Positions 35,296 to 44,106 of a DNA stretch of 64,000 bases are shown here, in pieces. This stretch comes from Agromyces tardus (GTDB taxonomy: Bacteria; Actinomycetota; Actinomycetes; Actinomycetales; Microbacteriaceae), in the NCBI RefSeq assembly GCF_003710805.1, contig NZ_RHHB01000003.1, forward strand, positions 1-64,000, given 5' to 3'. Each line of letters begins with the position of its first letter. Within the stretch, counting starts at the first letter, position 1. The notes beneath the pieces were generated by a model. The model did not search any database. It saw only the letters and a program-made list of their open reading frames with translations, and had not been told where the DNA came from. A program made the translations under genes and the position numbers.

Positions 35296-35970
35296 GTGGG
35301 CTGGATGCGAGGGATCGTCACGAGCGCGGTGGTCGCCGCGGGTGCCGTGGCGGCCGTCGTGCTCGTTCGCCGGGCCTCGTTGCGCTGGGGCGCGAGCGAC
35401 GACGAAGTGCGCAGGGCACTGCCCGGAGACGACCTGCTGCCCCGGCCCGACCTCCAGGCCACCCGCGCGATCTCGATCCAGGCGACGCCGGCCGACGTGT
35501 GGCCGTGGATCGCGCAGCTCGGCCAGAACCGCGGCGGGTTCTACAGCTACGACTGGCTCGAGAACCTCGTGGGGGTCGAGATCCGCACCCTCGACCGCAT
35601 CCGGCCCGATCTTCGCGTGCGTGCGGTCGGCGATGCCGTGAACCTCGCCCCGGAGGTCGCGCTCGCAGTCGCAGCGCTCGACGAGGAGCGGCATCTCGTC
35701 CTGCGCGGCGCCGTCGGGGTCGACGGCACGGGGGCGGCCGCGCCGTACGACTTCACGTGGGCGTTCGTGCTCCAGCCGCAGCCCGACGGTTCCACGCGAC
35801 TCATCGTGCGCGAGCGGTACGGGTACCTCACGGCCTGGGCCCCGGCGCTCGTCGAGACGGTCGAGATGGTGAGCTTCCTCATGACCGAGCGGATGCTGCG
35901 CGGCATCCGCGACCGCGCCGAGCGCACCGCGGCTCCTGGGTCGCGACCGGCCGACGCCGCGACGGCGTGA
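35296..35970 (+). CDS. Membrane-anchored SRPBCC-fold protein
   Basis: This protein of about 224 residues has an N-terminal membrane helix (about 7-24) and an SRPBCC/START-like ligand-binding domain (ATRAISIQATPADVWPWIAQ, GFYSYDWLENLVGVEI, then FVLQPQPDGSTRLIVRERY). The family holds hydrophobic ligands in a deep pocket; no catalytic residues are assignable. GATACT, a good -10, ends seven bases before the GTG at 35296, so this may be a leaderless transcript starting at or near that codon. ATG at 35305 is the alternative. It ends 51 bp before the moeZ start. Confidence 0.7.
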   Translation: MGWMRGIVTSAVVAAGAVAAVVLVRRASLRWGASDDEVRRALPGDDLLPRPDLQATRAISIQATPADVWPWIAQLGQNRGGFYSYDWLENLVGVEIRTLDRIRPDLRVRAVGDAVNLAPEVALAVAALDEERHLVLRGAVGVDGTGAAAPYDFTWAFVLQPQPDGSTRLIVRERYGYLTAWAPALVETVEMVSFLMTERMLRGIRDRAERTAAPGSRPADAATA

Positions 35971-36021
35971 TCGCGCGCGATGGCCTGCCGCGGCGCCGTC
36001 GCCGCCTGCGAGAATCGGAGC

Positions 36022-37116
36022 ATGGCCGCTGACCTCGACCCCGCCTCTCCCCGGTACGCGCGCCAGCGCGTGCTGCCCGGTTTCGGCGTGGCGGGCCAGC
36101 AGCGACTCGCCGACGCGCACGTCGTCGTGCTCGGCGCAGGCGGGCTCGGCAGCGCAGTCGTCCCCGCGCTCGTCGCCGCGGGCGTCGGGCGCATCACGAT
36201 CGTCGACGACGACCGCGTCGAGGTCACGAACCTGCACCGGCAGGTCCTGCACAGCCCCGACGACGTCGGGCGCACCAAGGTCGAGTCGGCGACGGATGCC
36301 GCGGCTCGCCTCTCGCCCGAGACCCTCGTCACGCCCGTACCGCACCGCTTCGACGCCGGCAACGCCGACGAACTCCTCGCCGGCGCCGACCTCGTGATCG
36401 ACGGCACCGACGACATCCTCACGCGCTACGTCGCCGACGACGCCACGGCGCGCGCCGGCATCCCGCTCGTGTGGGGCTCCGCCGCGAAGTTCAGCGGCCA
36501 AGTGGGCGTCTCGTGGGAGGCACGCGGCGTCTCGTACCGCGACCTGTTCCCCGAGCCCCCCGCCGACGCGGGCCTCAGCTGCGAGGTCGACGGCATCCTG
36601 CCCACGGTGTGCACCGTCACCGGCGGCATGATGGCGGGCGAGGCGCTCAAGCTCCTCACGGGCATCGGCGAGCCGCTGCTCGGCAGGGTCGTGGTCTACG
36701 ACGCGTTGCGGGGCAGCACGCGCGAGATCCGGTATCGACGGGCGGAGGATCTCGAGACGCCTCCTCCGTCGGCTCCTCGCGCCGCACAGCAGGCACCGCC
36801 CGGCGAGGTGGACGCGGCCGCGCTCGCCGCGGAACTCGCCTCCGGGGCATCGCCGCTGCTCCTCGACGTGCGGGAATCGTGGGAGGCCGACATCGCCACC
36901 ATCCCGGGCGCCACCCTGATCCCGCTCGGCGAGCTCGGCGACCGTGCGGGCGAGCTCGACCCTGCGGCGTCCGTCGTCGTCTACTGCCACCTGGGGGTGC
37001 GATCGCAGTACGCCGCGCGGGCGCTCGCGGGCGCAGGCTTCGCGCACGTGCGCAACCTCGCCGGTGGCATCGACGCGTGGTCGCGCGAGGTCGACCCGAC
37101 GGTGGTGCGGTACTGA
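36022..37116 (+). CDS. moeZ: MoeZ/MoeB adenylyltransferase-rhodanese fusion
   Basis: This 364-residue protein joins an E1-like ThiF domain (ATP loop GAGGLGSAV near residue 37; DDDRVEVTNLHRQVL; DGTDDILTRY) to a C-terminal rhodanese domain (about 262-364) with catalytic Cys in YCHLGVRSQ. It should activate the C-terminus of MoaD as an acyl-adenylate and then deliver sulfur as thiocarboxylate for molybdopterin synthesis. The CxxC zinc pairs of E. coli MoeB are absent, as in other MoeZ proteins. It overlaps moeA by TGATG, heading the moeZ-moeA-moaCB-moaE operon. Confidence 0.9.
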   Translation: MAADLDPASPRYARQRVLPGFGVAGQQRLADAHVVVLGAGGLGSAVVPALVAAGVGRITIVDDDRVEVTNLHRQVLHSPDDVGRTKVESATDAAARLSPETLVTPVPHRFDAGNADELLAGADLVIDGTDDILTRYVADDATARAGIPLVWGSAAKFSGQVGVSWEARGVSYRDLFPEPPADAGLSCEVDGILPTVCTVTGGMMAGEALKLLTGIGEPLLGRVVVYDALRGSTREIRYRRAEDLETPPPSAPRAAQQAPPGEVDAAALAAELASGASPLLLDVRESWEADIATIPGATLIPLGELGDRAGELDPAASVVVYCHLGVRSQYAARALAGAGFAHVRNLAGGIDAWSREVDPTVVRY

Positions 37117-38312
37117 TGGGCGCCCGCATCCCGGTCGACGAGCACGCGCGCTTCGTGCGGACCTTGCTCTCGGGGCTCGGCGCGCGGCCGACCGAACGGG
37201 TCGCGCTCGCCGAGGCGCTCGGCCGCATCACCGCCTCGCCCGTGGAGTCGCCGATCGCCCTGCCGCCGTTCCGCAACTCGCAGATGGACGGGTTCGCGGT
37301 GCGCGCCGCCGACGTCGCGAGCGCGCCCGTGCCGCTGCCGATCGCCGGCGAGGTCGCCGCGACCGCCGGCACGCCCGCGCCGCTCGCGCCCGGCACCGCG
37401 GTGCGGATCATGACCGGCGCGATGGTGCCCGAGGGCGCCGACGCGATCGTGCCCGTCGAGGACACCGAACCGGAGACCGGCGACCGCGTGCGGATCCTGC
37501 GCGCGCGCACCGCAGGGGAGTACGTGCGCGAAGCCGGATCGGACCTCGCCGCGGGTGCCGACGTGCTGCCCGCGGGCGTGCGGCTCGGCTCGCGCCACCT
37601 GGCAGCGGCCGCGGCATCCGGACTCACCGCACTGCTCGTGCGCGAACGCGTGCGCGTCGCCGTCGTGAGCACCGGCAGCGAGCTCGTGCCGCCGGGCACG
37701 GCGCTCGGGCCGGGCGAGATCCCCGACGCGAACGGCGTCGCGCTCGCCGCCGCGGCGACCGCGACCGGCGCCGTCGTCGTGCACGTCGCGCGCGTGCGCG
37801 ACCGCGTCGAGCAGTTGCGCGCCGAGCTCGACGCGGCCGTCGACGCGGGCGCCGAGCTCATCGTGACGAGCGGCGGCATCTCGCAGGGCGCCTACGAGGT
37901 CGTGCGCGAGTTGCTCGAGCCGCTCGGCGCTTGGGTCGGCTCGGTCGCCATGCAGCCGGGCGGCCCGCAGGCGACCGCGGTCTACCGGGGCGTGCCCGTG
38001 CTCGCGTTCCCCGGCAACCCCGTGAGCGCGCAGCTCTCGTTCGAGCTCTTCGCAGCGCCGACGCTGCGTGCGATCCACGGGCTTCCGCCGGCGCGAAGCG
38101 AGCGGATGCCGCTCGCCGAGCCGGTGCGATCGGTCCCCGGCCGGCGGCAGTTCCTGCGCGGGCGCCGCACCGACGACGACCGGGCGCTTCCGGTCGGCGG
38201 GCCGGGCTCCCACCTGGTGGCCGCGCTCGCGGCATCCGACCTGCTCATCGTCGTGCCGGACGACGTCGAGGCCCTCGACGCGGGCGCGATGGTCGATACC
38301 GTGGACCTATGA
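37116..38312 (+). CDS. moeA: Molybdopterin molybdenumtransferase (first copy)
   Basis: This 398-residue enzyme inserts molybdate into adenylylated molybdopterin to give the active cofactor. MoeA landmarks are NSQMDGFAVRA (about 52-62, with the catalytic Asp), IMTGAMVPEGADAIVPVE, VVSTGSELVPPG and FPGNPVSAQLSFE. The SGGISQGAYE loop differs from the GGVSVGxxD form seen in the second copy at 42186-43439. It lies in a coupled operon, overlapping moeZ upstream and moaC-moaB downstream. Two unlike MoeA proteins may differ in partner or in Mo/W handling. Confidence 0.9.
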   Translation: MGARIPVDEHARFVRTLLSGLGARPTERVALAEALGRITASPVESPIALPPFRNSQMDGFAVRAADVASAPVPLPIAGEVAATAGTPAPLAPGTAVRIMTGAMVPEGADAIVPVEDTEPETGDRVRILRARTAGEYVREAGSDLAAGADVLPAGVRLGSRHLAAAAASGLTALLVRERVRVAVVSTGSELVPPGTALGPGEIPDANGVALAAAATATGAVVVHVARVRDRVEQLRAELDAAVDAGAELIVTSGGISQGAYEVVRELLEPLGAWVGSVAMQPGGPQATAVYRGVPVLAFPGNPVSAQLSFELFAAPTLRAIHGLPPARSERMPLAEPVRSVPGRRQFLRGRRTDDDRALPVGGPGSHLVAALAASDLLIVVPDDVEALDAGAMVDTVDL

Positions 38313-39430
38313 GCGAGCTCACGCACCTCGACGGCGACGGCCGGGCCCGCATGGTCGACGTCGGCGACAAGCCGGTGACGCGCCGGATCGCGATCGCGGA
38401 GGGCCGCCTCGCGACCACGGCCGAGGTCATCGACCTCGTCCGCTCCGACGGGCTGAAGAAGGCCGACGTGCTGCCGACCGCGCGCATCGCCGGCATCGCC
38501 GGGGCGAAGCGCACGAGCGAGCTCATCCCGCTCGCGCACATCGTGCCGCTCGACTCCGTGTCGATCGACTTCGACTTCGCGCCCGAGGCGATCTGGATCC
38601 GTGCGACCGTCTCGACCACCGCCCGCACCGGCATCGAGATGGAGGCGCTCACCGCCGTCGCGATCGCGGGCCTCACGCTGCACGACATGGTGAAGGCCGT
38701 CGACCCGGCCGCCCAGCTCGGCGGCATCCGCCTGATCGAGAAGCGCGGCGGCAAGCGCGGCATCTGGCGAGCGGATGATGCGGCGGTGCCCGAGATCGCC
38801 GTGCAGGCGCCCACGCCCGCGGTGGTCACGCCGGATGCCGCGACGACGGGCGACGCGCCGCGCGCGAATCGCGCGGTGGTGCTCGTCGTCTCGACCCGTG
38901 CCGCCGCCGGCACCGCCGAGGACACCACCGGACCCGTGATCGCCGACTGGTTGCACGCGCGCGGCTTCGAGGTCGGCGAGCCCGTCGTCGTGGCCGACGC
39001 GGAGGTGGCCGACGCGATGCGCGGTGCCGTCGCGGCATCCCCCGCCGTGCTCATCACGACCGGCGGCACGGGCGTGAACCCGGGCGACCGCACCCCCGAG
39101 GCGACCCTCGCGGTGCTCGACCAGGAGCTGCCCGGCGTGGCCGAGGCGATCCGGGCGGCGGGTCGCGCCGTCACGCCGACGGCGGTGCTGAGTCGCGCGC
39201 TCGCCGGGGTCGCGGGGCGCACGGTCGTCGTGAACCTCCCCGGGTCCCGCGGCGGCGTCGCCGACGGACTCCGCGTGCTCGACGGACTGCTCGCGCACCT
39301 CGTCGACCAGGTCGCGGGCGGCGACCACGCGCCGCGAACCCCGCGCGGACATCCGCGCCCCAACCCGCGTCCCGCTTCGCGGCCGCATCCCCCCGTCGTG
39401 GGTCATCACCATGGAGGCACCGATGCCTGA
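38309..39430 (+). CDS. moaCB: MoaC-MoaB/Mog fusion, molybdenum cofactor synthesis
   Basis: This 373-residue bifunctional protein has MoaC at residues 1-157 (MVDVGDKPVTRRIA, IAGAKRTSELIPLAH, then METALT-like MEALTAVAIAGLTLHDMVKA), which forms cyclic pyranopterin monophosphate together with MoaA. A linker leads to a MoaB/Mog domain (about 188-330: LVVSTRAAAG, TTGGTGVNPGDRTPEA, NLPGSRGGVADGLRVL), which adenylylates molybdopterin. The tail after about residue 335 is His/Pro/Arg-rich and not part of either domain. This fusion order is known in actinobacteria. It overlaps moeA and moaE. Confidence 0.9.
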   Translation: MSELTHLDGDGRARMVDVGDKPVTRRIAIAEGRLATTAEVIDLVRSDGLKKADVLPTARIAGIAGAKRTSELIPLAHIVPLDSVSIDFDFAPEAIWIRATVSTTARTGIEMEALTAVAIAGLTLHDMVKAVDPAAQLGGIRLIEKRGGKRGIWRADDAAVPEIAVQAPTPAVVTPDAATTGDAPRANRAVVLVVSTRAAAGTAEDTTGPVIADWLHARGFEVGEPVVVADAEVADAMRGAVAASPAVLITTGGTGVNPGDRTPEATLAVLDQELPGVAEAIRAAGRAVTPTAVLSRALAGVAGRTVVVNLPGSRGGVADGLRVLDGLLAHLVDQVAGGDHAPRTPRGHPRPNPRPASRPHPPVVGHHHGGTDA

Positions 39431-39887
39431 GATCGCCGACCGACCCGAGCTGCCCGACCTGCCCGAGCTCCCCGATCCCGACGTCTTCGCCCGAGTCACC
39501 CGCGACCCGATCGACCGCGCCGCGATCGAGGCGTTCGTGCTGTCGACGCACGACGGCGCGCTCGTGACCTTCGAGGGCGTGATCCGCGACCACGACCACG
39601 GCACCGCGGTGACCGCGCTCGACTACCAGGCGCACCCGGATGCGGAGCGGTTCCTGCGCGCGACCTGCGCCGAGGTCGCCCACGAGACGGGGCTGCGCAT
39701 CGCGGCCGCCCACCGGATCGGCACGCTCGCCGTGGGCGACATCGCGCTCGTGGCATCCGTCGCCGCGGCCCACCGCGCGGAGGCCTTCGCCGCCTGCGCC
39801 CTGCTCGTCGACCGCATCAAGGAGCGCACGCCCATCTGGAAGCGCCAGCACCTCGACGGCGGCAGCACGGAGTGGGTCAACCTCTAG
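39423..39887 (+). CDS. moaE: Molybdopterin synthase catalytic subunit
   Basis: This 154-residue MoaE forms, with thiocarboxylated MoaD, the synthase that puts the dithiolene into molybdopterin. Family landmarks are VTFEGVIRDHDHG, LDYQAHPDAER, AAHRIGTLAVGDIALV and RIKERTPIWKRQHLDGG with the catalytic Lys. The start ATG at 39423 has GGAGG six bases upstream and lies inside the end of moaCB; an ATG at 39411 would place that ribosome site within the gene. It converges on moaD over a hairpin. Confidence 0.92.
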   Translation: MPEIADRPELPDLPELPDPDVFARVTRDPIDRAAIEAFVLSTHDGALVTFEGVIRDHDHGTAVTALDYQAHPDAERFLRATCAEVAHETGLRIAAAHRIGTLAVGDIALVASVAAAHRAEAFAACALLVDRIKERTPIWKRQHLDGGSTEWVNL

Positions 39888-39894
39888 CGGGAAT

Positions 39895-39921
39895 CCGGCC
39901 CTTCGACGGGCGTGGGGCCGG
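39895..39921. terminator. Hairpin terminator between moaE and moaD
   Basis: CCGGCCC (39895-39901) pairs with GGGCCGG (39915-39921) around 13 bases, in the 36-bp gap between two convergent Moco operons. It can stop both. Confidence 0.65.
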
Positions 39922-39923
39922 CC

Positions 39924-40217
39924 TCAGCCGCCGGCGAAAGGCGGCAGCACGTCGACCTGGGCGCCGAGCGGCGCCGCCGCGTCGCGCTGCACGACGCCGT
40001 CGATGAGGAACGAGCCGTTCGCGACGACCCGCGCCATGACCGGGCCGTAGCGGGCGACGAGCAGCTCGCGGAGCTCGCCGGCGGTGGCGACCCCGTCGAG
40101 GCGCTCCTCCTCGACGCCGGCGGCCTCGGCGGCCGCCGCGAAGTAGCGCACGAGCACGGCATCGGCGCCGAGCGACCGGGTCGCAGCGCCCGACCCGGTC
40201 TCGGATGCCTCAGCCAC
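39924..40217 (-). CDS. moaD: Molybdopterin synthase sulfur-carrier subunit
   Basis: This ubiquitin-like carrier of about 97 residues ends in the needed Gly-Gly (PPFAGG), where sulfur is held as thiocarboxylate after activation by MoeZ. The MoaD/ThiS pattern [16 protein letters not shown] ... [25 protein letters not shown] is clear. GTG at 40217 overlaps the moaA end by eight bases and has GGGAGGG five bases upstream. The N-terminal 15 residues are unlike the family and may be poorly ordered. Confidence 0.88.
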   Translation of the reverse strand: MAEASETGSGAATRSLGADAVLVRYFAAAAEAAGVEEERLDGVATAGELRELLVARYGPVMARVVANGSFLIDGVVQRDAAAPLGAQVDVLPPFAGG

Positions 40218-41277
40218 CGATCCCTCCCATCGACCGCAGCGGTCGCACGAAATCGTCGTCGTCGATGCCGTGGCCGGCCTTCTTGCCCCACATCGCACCG
40301 CGCCAGTAGTCGGCGATGGTCGCATCATCCGCCCCGCCGCGCAGCAGGCCGCGCAGGTCGGTCTCGTCGTCGCCGAAGAGGCACGAGCGCACCGAACCCT
40401 CGGCGGTGAGCCGGGTGCGGTCGCACGCGCCGCAGAACGAGCGCGTGACCGACGCGATGATGCCGACGGTGGCCGGGCCCTCGTCGACGAGCCACTCCTC
40501 GGCGGGCGCCGACGGGTCGTCGCGGCCCACGGGCTCGAGCGCGAACCGGCTGCGCAGCACCGCGAGCAGTTCCTCGGCGTCGACCATGTTCGCGCGCTGC
40601 CACTCCTCGTCGGCGTCGAGCGGCATCTGCTCGATGAACCGCAGGCGGCAGCCGTGCTCGATCGCCCACGCGAGCAGAGCCGGGGCGTCGTGCAGCGTCT
40701 CGCGCATGAGCACGGCGTTCACCTTGATCGGTCCGAGGCCGGCCCGATGGGCGCCCGCGATGCCCGCGAGCACGGCCGGGAGCCGGTCGCGACGGGTGAG
40801 GCGCGTGAAGTGCTCACGATCGAGCGTGTCGAGCGAGACGTTCACGCGCGAGAGCCCCGCAGCCCGCAGGGGCTCGGCCTTGCGGTCGAGGCCGATGCCG
40901 TTCGTCGTCATCGACAGCGGCGTGCCGGGAGCCGCCTCGGCGCTCAGCCGCACGATGTCGACCAGGTCGGGACGGGTGAGCGGCTCGCCGCCCGTGAACC
41001 GCACCTCGTGCACGCCGAGGTCGCGCACCGCGAGTCCGACGAGCCGGGCGATCTCCGCCGCGGAGAGGAGTTCGTCGCGCGGGATCACGGGGAGTCCTTC
41101 GGCCGGCATGCAGTACGTGCACCGCAGCGAGCACGCCGACGTGATGGAGATGCGCAGGTCGCGGGCCACGCGGCCGAAGCGATCGACGAGCCCCGTGGCA
41201 TCCGGCCGGCCCTCGAGCGACGGCGCAGCCGACGGCGACCGGCGGACTGCCGGGATGCCGAGTTGGATGGCCGTCAT
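40210..41277 (-). CDS. moaA: GTP 3',8-cyclase
   Basis: This 355-residue radical SAM enzyme turns GTP into 3',8-cyclo-GTP, the first step of molybdenum cofactor synthesis. The SAM cluster cysteines are C49-C53-C56 (CSLRCTYC); the second 4Fe-4S cluster that binds GTP has Cys in [10 protein letters not shown] and [13 protein letters not shown] is the SAM-binding GGE motif. The C-terminal Gly-Gly (GGIGG), needed to activate the clusters' chemistry, is present. It lies between mobA and moaD in a minus-strand operon. Confidence 0.93.
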   Translation of the reverse strand: MTAIQLGIPAVRRSPSAAPSLEGRPDATGLVDRFGRVARDLRISITSACSLRCTYCMPAEGLPVIPRDELLSAAEIARLVGLAVRDLGVHEVRFTGGEPLTRPDLVDIVRLSAEAAPGTPLSMTTNGIGLDRKAEPLRAAGLSRVNVSLDTLDREHFTRLTRRDRLPAVLAGIAGAHRAGLGPIKVNAVLMRETLHDAPALLAWAIEHGCRLRFIEQMPLDADEEWQRANMVDAEELLAVLRSRFALEPVGRDDPSAPAEEWLVDEGPATVGIIASVTRSFCGACDRTRLTAEGSVRSCLFGDDETDLRGLLRGGADDATIADYWRGAMWGKKAGHGIDDDDFVRPLRSMGGIGG

Positions 41278-41286
41278 GCGACCAGC

Positions 41287-42189
41287 CTACGTGCCGCGCC
41301 GGTCGGCGAGGTCGCCGAGGCGGCCGGCCAGCGTCGCGAGATCCTCGGGTCGGCCGGCGCCGACGGCGAGCCCGAGCATGAACGTGGTCACGGGGGCCGC
41401 GGGCCGGGCGACGCCGTGCGCGGCGCGGCGCGCCAGGTCGAGCACGGTGCCGATCGGCACGTCGGCGGGGTCGAGGCCGAGCAGCCCGGCTGCTTCTGCG
41501 ACCCAGCCGTCGAGGTCGTCGGGGCCGGGGCCGGGGCCCTGGGGTTCGGTCATGGTGCCGTCTCCTCTCCGGTGGAGCGCTCGGTCGAGATCGCTCCACG
41601 TGTCGATGTCCTGCGTGCTCCCGCCGTCGGGCACGGCGGTGAGGTCGAGGGATGCCGCGAGCCGGCGCATCGCGGCGCCGTCGACGTCGCCGAGCGCGAC
41701 GAGCGCATGCTCGAGCGCGCGCCGCGAATAGAGGGCGGCCAGCCACTGGGTGCGGCCGGATGCGTCGAGGAGGCAGATGCCGTCGGCGTCGGCGCCGTTG
41801 CTGCTGTCGCGTGCCTCGAGCAGGCGGGCGACCGCGTCGGCGACGTCGGGCATGTCGCAGGCGAGCACGAGCACGTCGGCGTCGGCGTCCGGGTCACCGG
41901 GGCTGCCCGCGGCACCCAGCGGCAGGGCCGCGAGGCCCGCGGCGAGGGCGGCGACCGGGCCGCCGAACGGCGGGTCCTCGCGCACGACGAGGCAGCCGGG
42001 CGCGTCCAGCGACGGCGGGCCCACGACCGCGACGCGCCGCGCTCCAGCCGACCACGTGGCCTCGATCGCCGTCTCGAGGAGGCGTCGGCCGCCGACCACG
42101 AGGTCGGGCTTGCTCGCCCCGCCGAGCCGTCCGGCCCGGCCCCCGGCGAGGATGACGGCGTCGAGCCTGCGCTCGTCGGGCGCGCTCAC
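41287..42189 (-). CDS. mobA: MobA-like guanylyltransferase fused to DUF6457
   Basis: This 300-residue protein has an N-terminal NTP-transferase domain with ILAGGRAGRLGGASKPDL (about 13-30) and LVLACDMPDVADAV, the form used by MobA to attach GMP to the molybdenum cofactor. After a short linker (residues about 207-222, starting near MTEPQ) comes a DUF6457 helical domain (DDLDGWVAEAAGLLGLDPADV ... FMLGLAVG). DUF6457 is found next to or fused with Moco genes in actinobacteria, with unknown role. The GTG at 42189 overlaps the moeA2 stop. The linker Met could allow a separate DUF6457 protein. Confidence 0.85.
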   Translation of the reverse strand: MSAPDERRLDAVILAGGRAGRLGGASKPDLVVGGRRLLETAIEATWSAGARRVAVVGPPSLDAPGCLVVREDPPFGGPVAALAAGLAALPLGAAGSPGDPDADADVLVLACDMPDVADAVARLLEARDSSNGADADGICLLDASGRTQWLAALYSRRALEHALVALGDVDGAAMRRLAASLDLTAVPDGGSTQDIDTWSDLDRALHRRGDGTMTEPQGPGPGPDDLDGWVAEAAGLLGLDPADVPIGTVLDLARRAAHGVARPAAPVTTFMLGLAVGAGRPEDLATLAGRLGDLADRRGT

Positions 42190-43439
42190 CACAGGATCGC
42201 CACCTCGACGAGGTCGCCCGCCGCCACGACCTCGACGTGCTCGGGCACGATCGCGAAGCCGTCGGCCGCCGCGAGGCCTCCCGCGAGATGCGAGCCGGCG
42301 CCGCCGGCCGTCGCGGGACGCGCGGTGGTGCGTCCGTCGCGCGAGCCCAGTGCGATCGGCATGTACTGGCGGCGGCCCGCGGGCGAGCACCACCCGACCT
42401 CCGCCACGACGTGCCAGCTCGGGCGCCGCACCTGCGCGCGCCCGAGCATCGTGAGCAGTGCGGGGCGCACGAACGCCTCGAACGAGACGGCGACGCTCAC
42501 GGGGTTGCCCGGCAGGCCGAAGACCGGGGTGCCGCCGGGCAGCGTGCCGAACGCCTGCGGCTTGCCCGGCTGCATCGCGACGCGCGCGAAGGCGACCGTG
42601 CCGAACTCGGCGAGCACGTGACGCACGACGTCGTGCGCACCGACGCTCACTCCGCCCGCGAACACGATCGCATCGCACGGCGCCCGCCCGCCGATCCACT
42701 CGCGGAGGCGTCGCGGGTCGTCGGGCAGCCGCAGCACCTCGCTCACGGCGCAGCCCGCCTCCGCGACGAGCGACGCGAGCAGCAGCGAGTTCGAGTCGTG
42801 GATGAGGCCGCGGCCGAGCGGTGCACCCGGCTCGACGAGCTCGCTTCCCGTCGCGACCACGGCGACCTGCGGCACCGCGGTCACCGGAAGCTCGGCGAGG
42901 CCCGCGGCCGCGGCGGCGGCGATGCGCCCGGCGCCCAGCTCCATGCCCGCGGTGAGCACGCGATCGCCGGCGTGCAGGTCCTCGCCGCGGCGGCGGAGGT
43001 GCTGGGAGGGTCGCGGAGCCTGGCGGATCGCCACCCGGGTCGTCCCGGCATCCGTGCGTTCGACGGGCACGACGGCGTCGGCGCCCGACGGGATGGGCGC
43101 GCCGGTCATGATGCGGGCGGCCTCACCGGGTCCGATCGCGACCTCGGCGGCGGGTCCGGCGGCGAGGTCGGCGACCACGGTGAGCACCACCGGGTGGTCG
43201 GTCGAGGCGGCGGCGACGTCCGCCTGTCGCACGGCGTAGCCGTCCATCGCGGAGTTGTCGAACGAGGGCAGGTCCACGAGGGCGTCGACGGATGTCGCGA
43301 GCGTCCGGCCTGCGGCATCCGCCAGCCGCACGTGCTCCACCCGGCCCAGCGGGGCGATCCCCGAGAGGATCCCCTCGAGGTGCTCCTGGACCGGGACGAG
43401 CGGCTCGACGCCGTCCGGCGCCGCCGGGATCGTCGACAT
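42186..43439 (-). CDS. moeA: Molybdopterin molybdenumtransferase (second copy)
   Basis: This 417-residue MoeA paralogue carries NSAMDGYAVRQ (with the catalytic Asp), IMTGAPIPSGADAVVPVE, VVATGSELVEPG, FAGGVSVGAHDVV and GLPGNPVSVAVSFE, all canonical. Its loop GGVSVGAHD keeps the Asp that the first copy lacks, so this may be the main Mo-insertase. It heads the moeA2-mobA-moaA-moaD operon and is divergent, by 76 bp, from the sulfite-oxidase-like gene, the probable user of the cofactor. Confidence 0.9.
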   Translation of the reverse strand: MSTIPAAPDGVEPLVPVQEHLEGILSGIAPLGRVEHVRLADAAGRTLATSVDALVDLPSFDNSAMDGYAVRQADVAAASTDHPVVLTVVADLAAGPAAEVAIGPGEAARIMTGAPIPSGADAVVPVERTDAGTTRVAIRQAPRPSQHLRRRGEDLHAGDRVLTAGMELGAGRIAAAAAAGLAELPVTAVPQVAVVATGSELVEPGAPLGRGLIHDSNSLLLASLVAEAGCAVSEVLRLPDDPRRLREWIGGRAPCDAIVFAGGVSVGAHDVVRHVLAEFGTVAFARVAMQPGKPQAFGTLPGGTPVFGLPGNPVSVAVSFEAFVRPALLTMLGRAQVRRPSWHVVAEVGWCSPAGRRQYMPIALGSRDGRTTARPATAGGAGSHLAGGLAAADGFAIVPEHVEVVAAGDLVEVAILW

Positions 43440-43463
43440 GGCTCCACGGTAGTCCCGCAACCG

Positions 43464-43492
43464 GTGACATGACGCCCGTGCCTCAGTAGTCT
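43464..43492 (+). promoter_or_regulatory. Promoter of the molybdoenzyme operon
   Basis: GTGACA (43464-43469) and TAGTCT (43487-43492) with a 17-bp spacer fit a housekeeping promoter. A GGAGGGAG ribosome site follows just before the ATG at 43516. Confidence 0.6.
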
Positions 43493-43515
43493 CGAACCCA
43501 GCGGAGGGAGACGAC

Positions 43516-44106
43516 ATGTCGTTCATCAGCAGGGGCTTCAGCGGGCGCAGTCGCGAGCGGGACGACCGCCTCCCACCGGGGCAGACGCTCGTGCACGACT
43601 TCCCCGTGCTGTCGGCAGGGCCGACGCCCGACATCGACACGGCGGACTGGGAGTTCACGATCCGCACCGAGTCGGGCGTGCATCGCTGGAACTGGGACGA
43701 GTTCACGTCGCTGAAGATCGACGACGTCGACACCGACATCCACTGCGTGACCCACTGGTCGAAGCTCGGAACCAAGTGGCGCGGGGTCTCGCTCGACACC
43801 CTCTTCGAGGACATCGAGACCGAGCAGGACTACGTCATGGCGCACAGCTACGGCGGCTACACGACGAACGTGCCCCTCGACGAACTGCTCGACGGCAAGG
43901 CGTGGGTCGCGTTCGAGTACGACGGTGAGCCGCTCGACCCCGAACACGGCGGTCCCGCCCGCCTGCTCGTGCCGCACCTCTACTTCTGGAAGAGCGCGAA
44001 GTGGGTGCGCGGGCTCGAGATGATGGACCAGGACGAGCCCGGGTTCTGGGAGCAGAACGGCTACCACATCCACGGCGACCCGTGGAAGGAAGAGCGCTAC
44101 TGGTGA
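43516..44106 (+). CDS. Cytoplasmic sulfite-oxidase-fold molybdoenzyme
   Basis: This 196-residue molybdopterin-binding protein of the SuOx superfamily is close to the YuiH/MsrP catalytic domain. The molybdenum-ligand cysteine is C77 in DIHCVTHWSKLGTKWRG; VMAHSYGGYTTNVPL, LVPHLYFWKSAKWVRGLE and GFWEQNGYHIHGDPW are family segments around the cofactor. There is no Tat or Sec signal and no heme or dimerisation domain, so it is a minimal, soluble, probably cytosolic enzyme. The overlapping flavoprotein gene is the likely electron donor. Substrate unknown; a sulfoxide, N-oxide or similar is a guess. Confidence 0.85.
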   Translation: MSFISRGFSGRSRERDDRLPPGQTLVHDFPVLSAGPTPDIDTADWEFTIRTESGVHRWNWDEFTSLKIDDVDTDIHCVTHWSKLGTKWRGVSLDTLFEDIETEQDYVMAHSYGGYTTNVPLDELLDGKAWVAFEYDGEPLDPEHGGPARLLVPHLYFWKSAKWVRGLEMMDQDEPGFWEQNGYHIHGDPWKEERYW

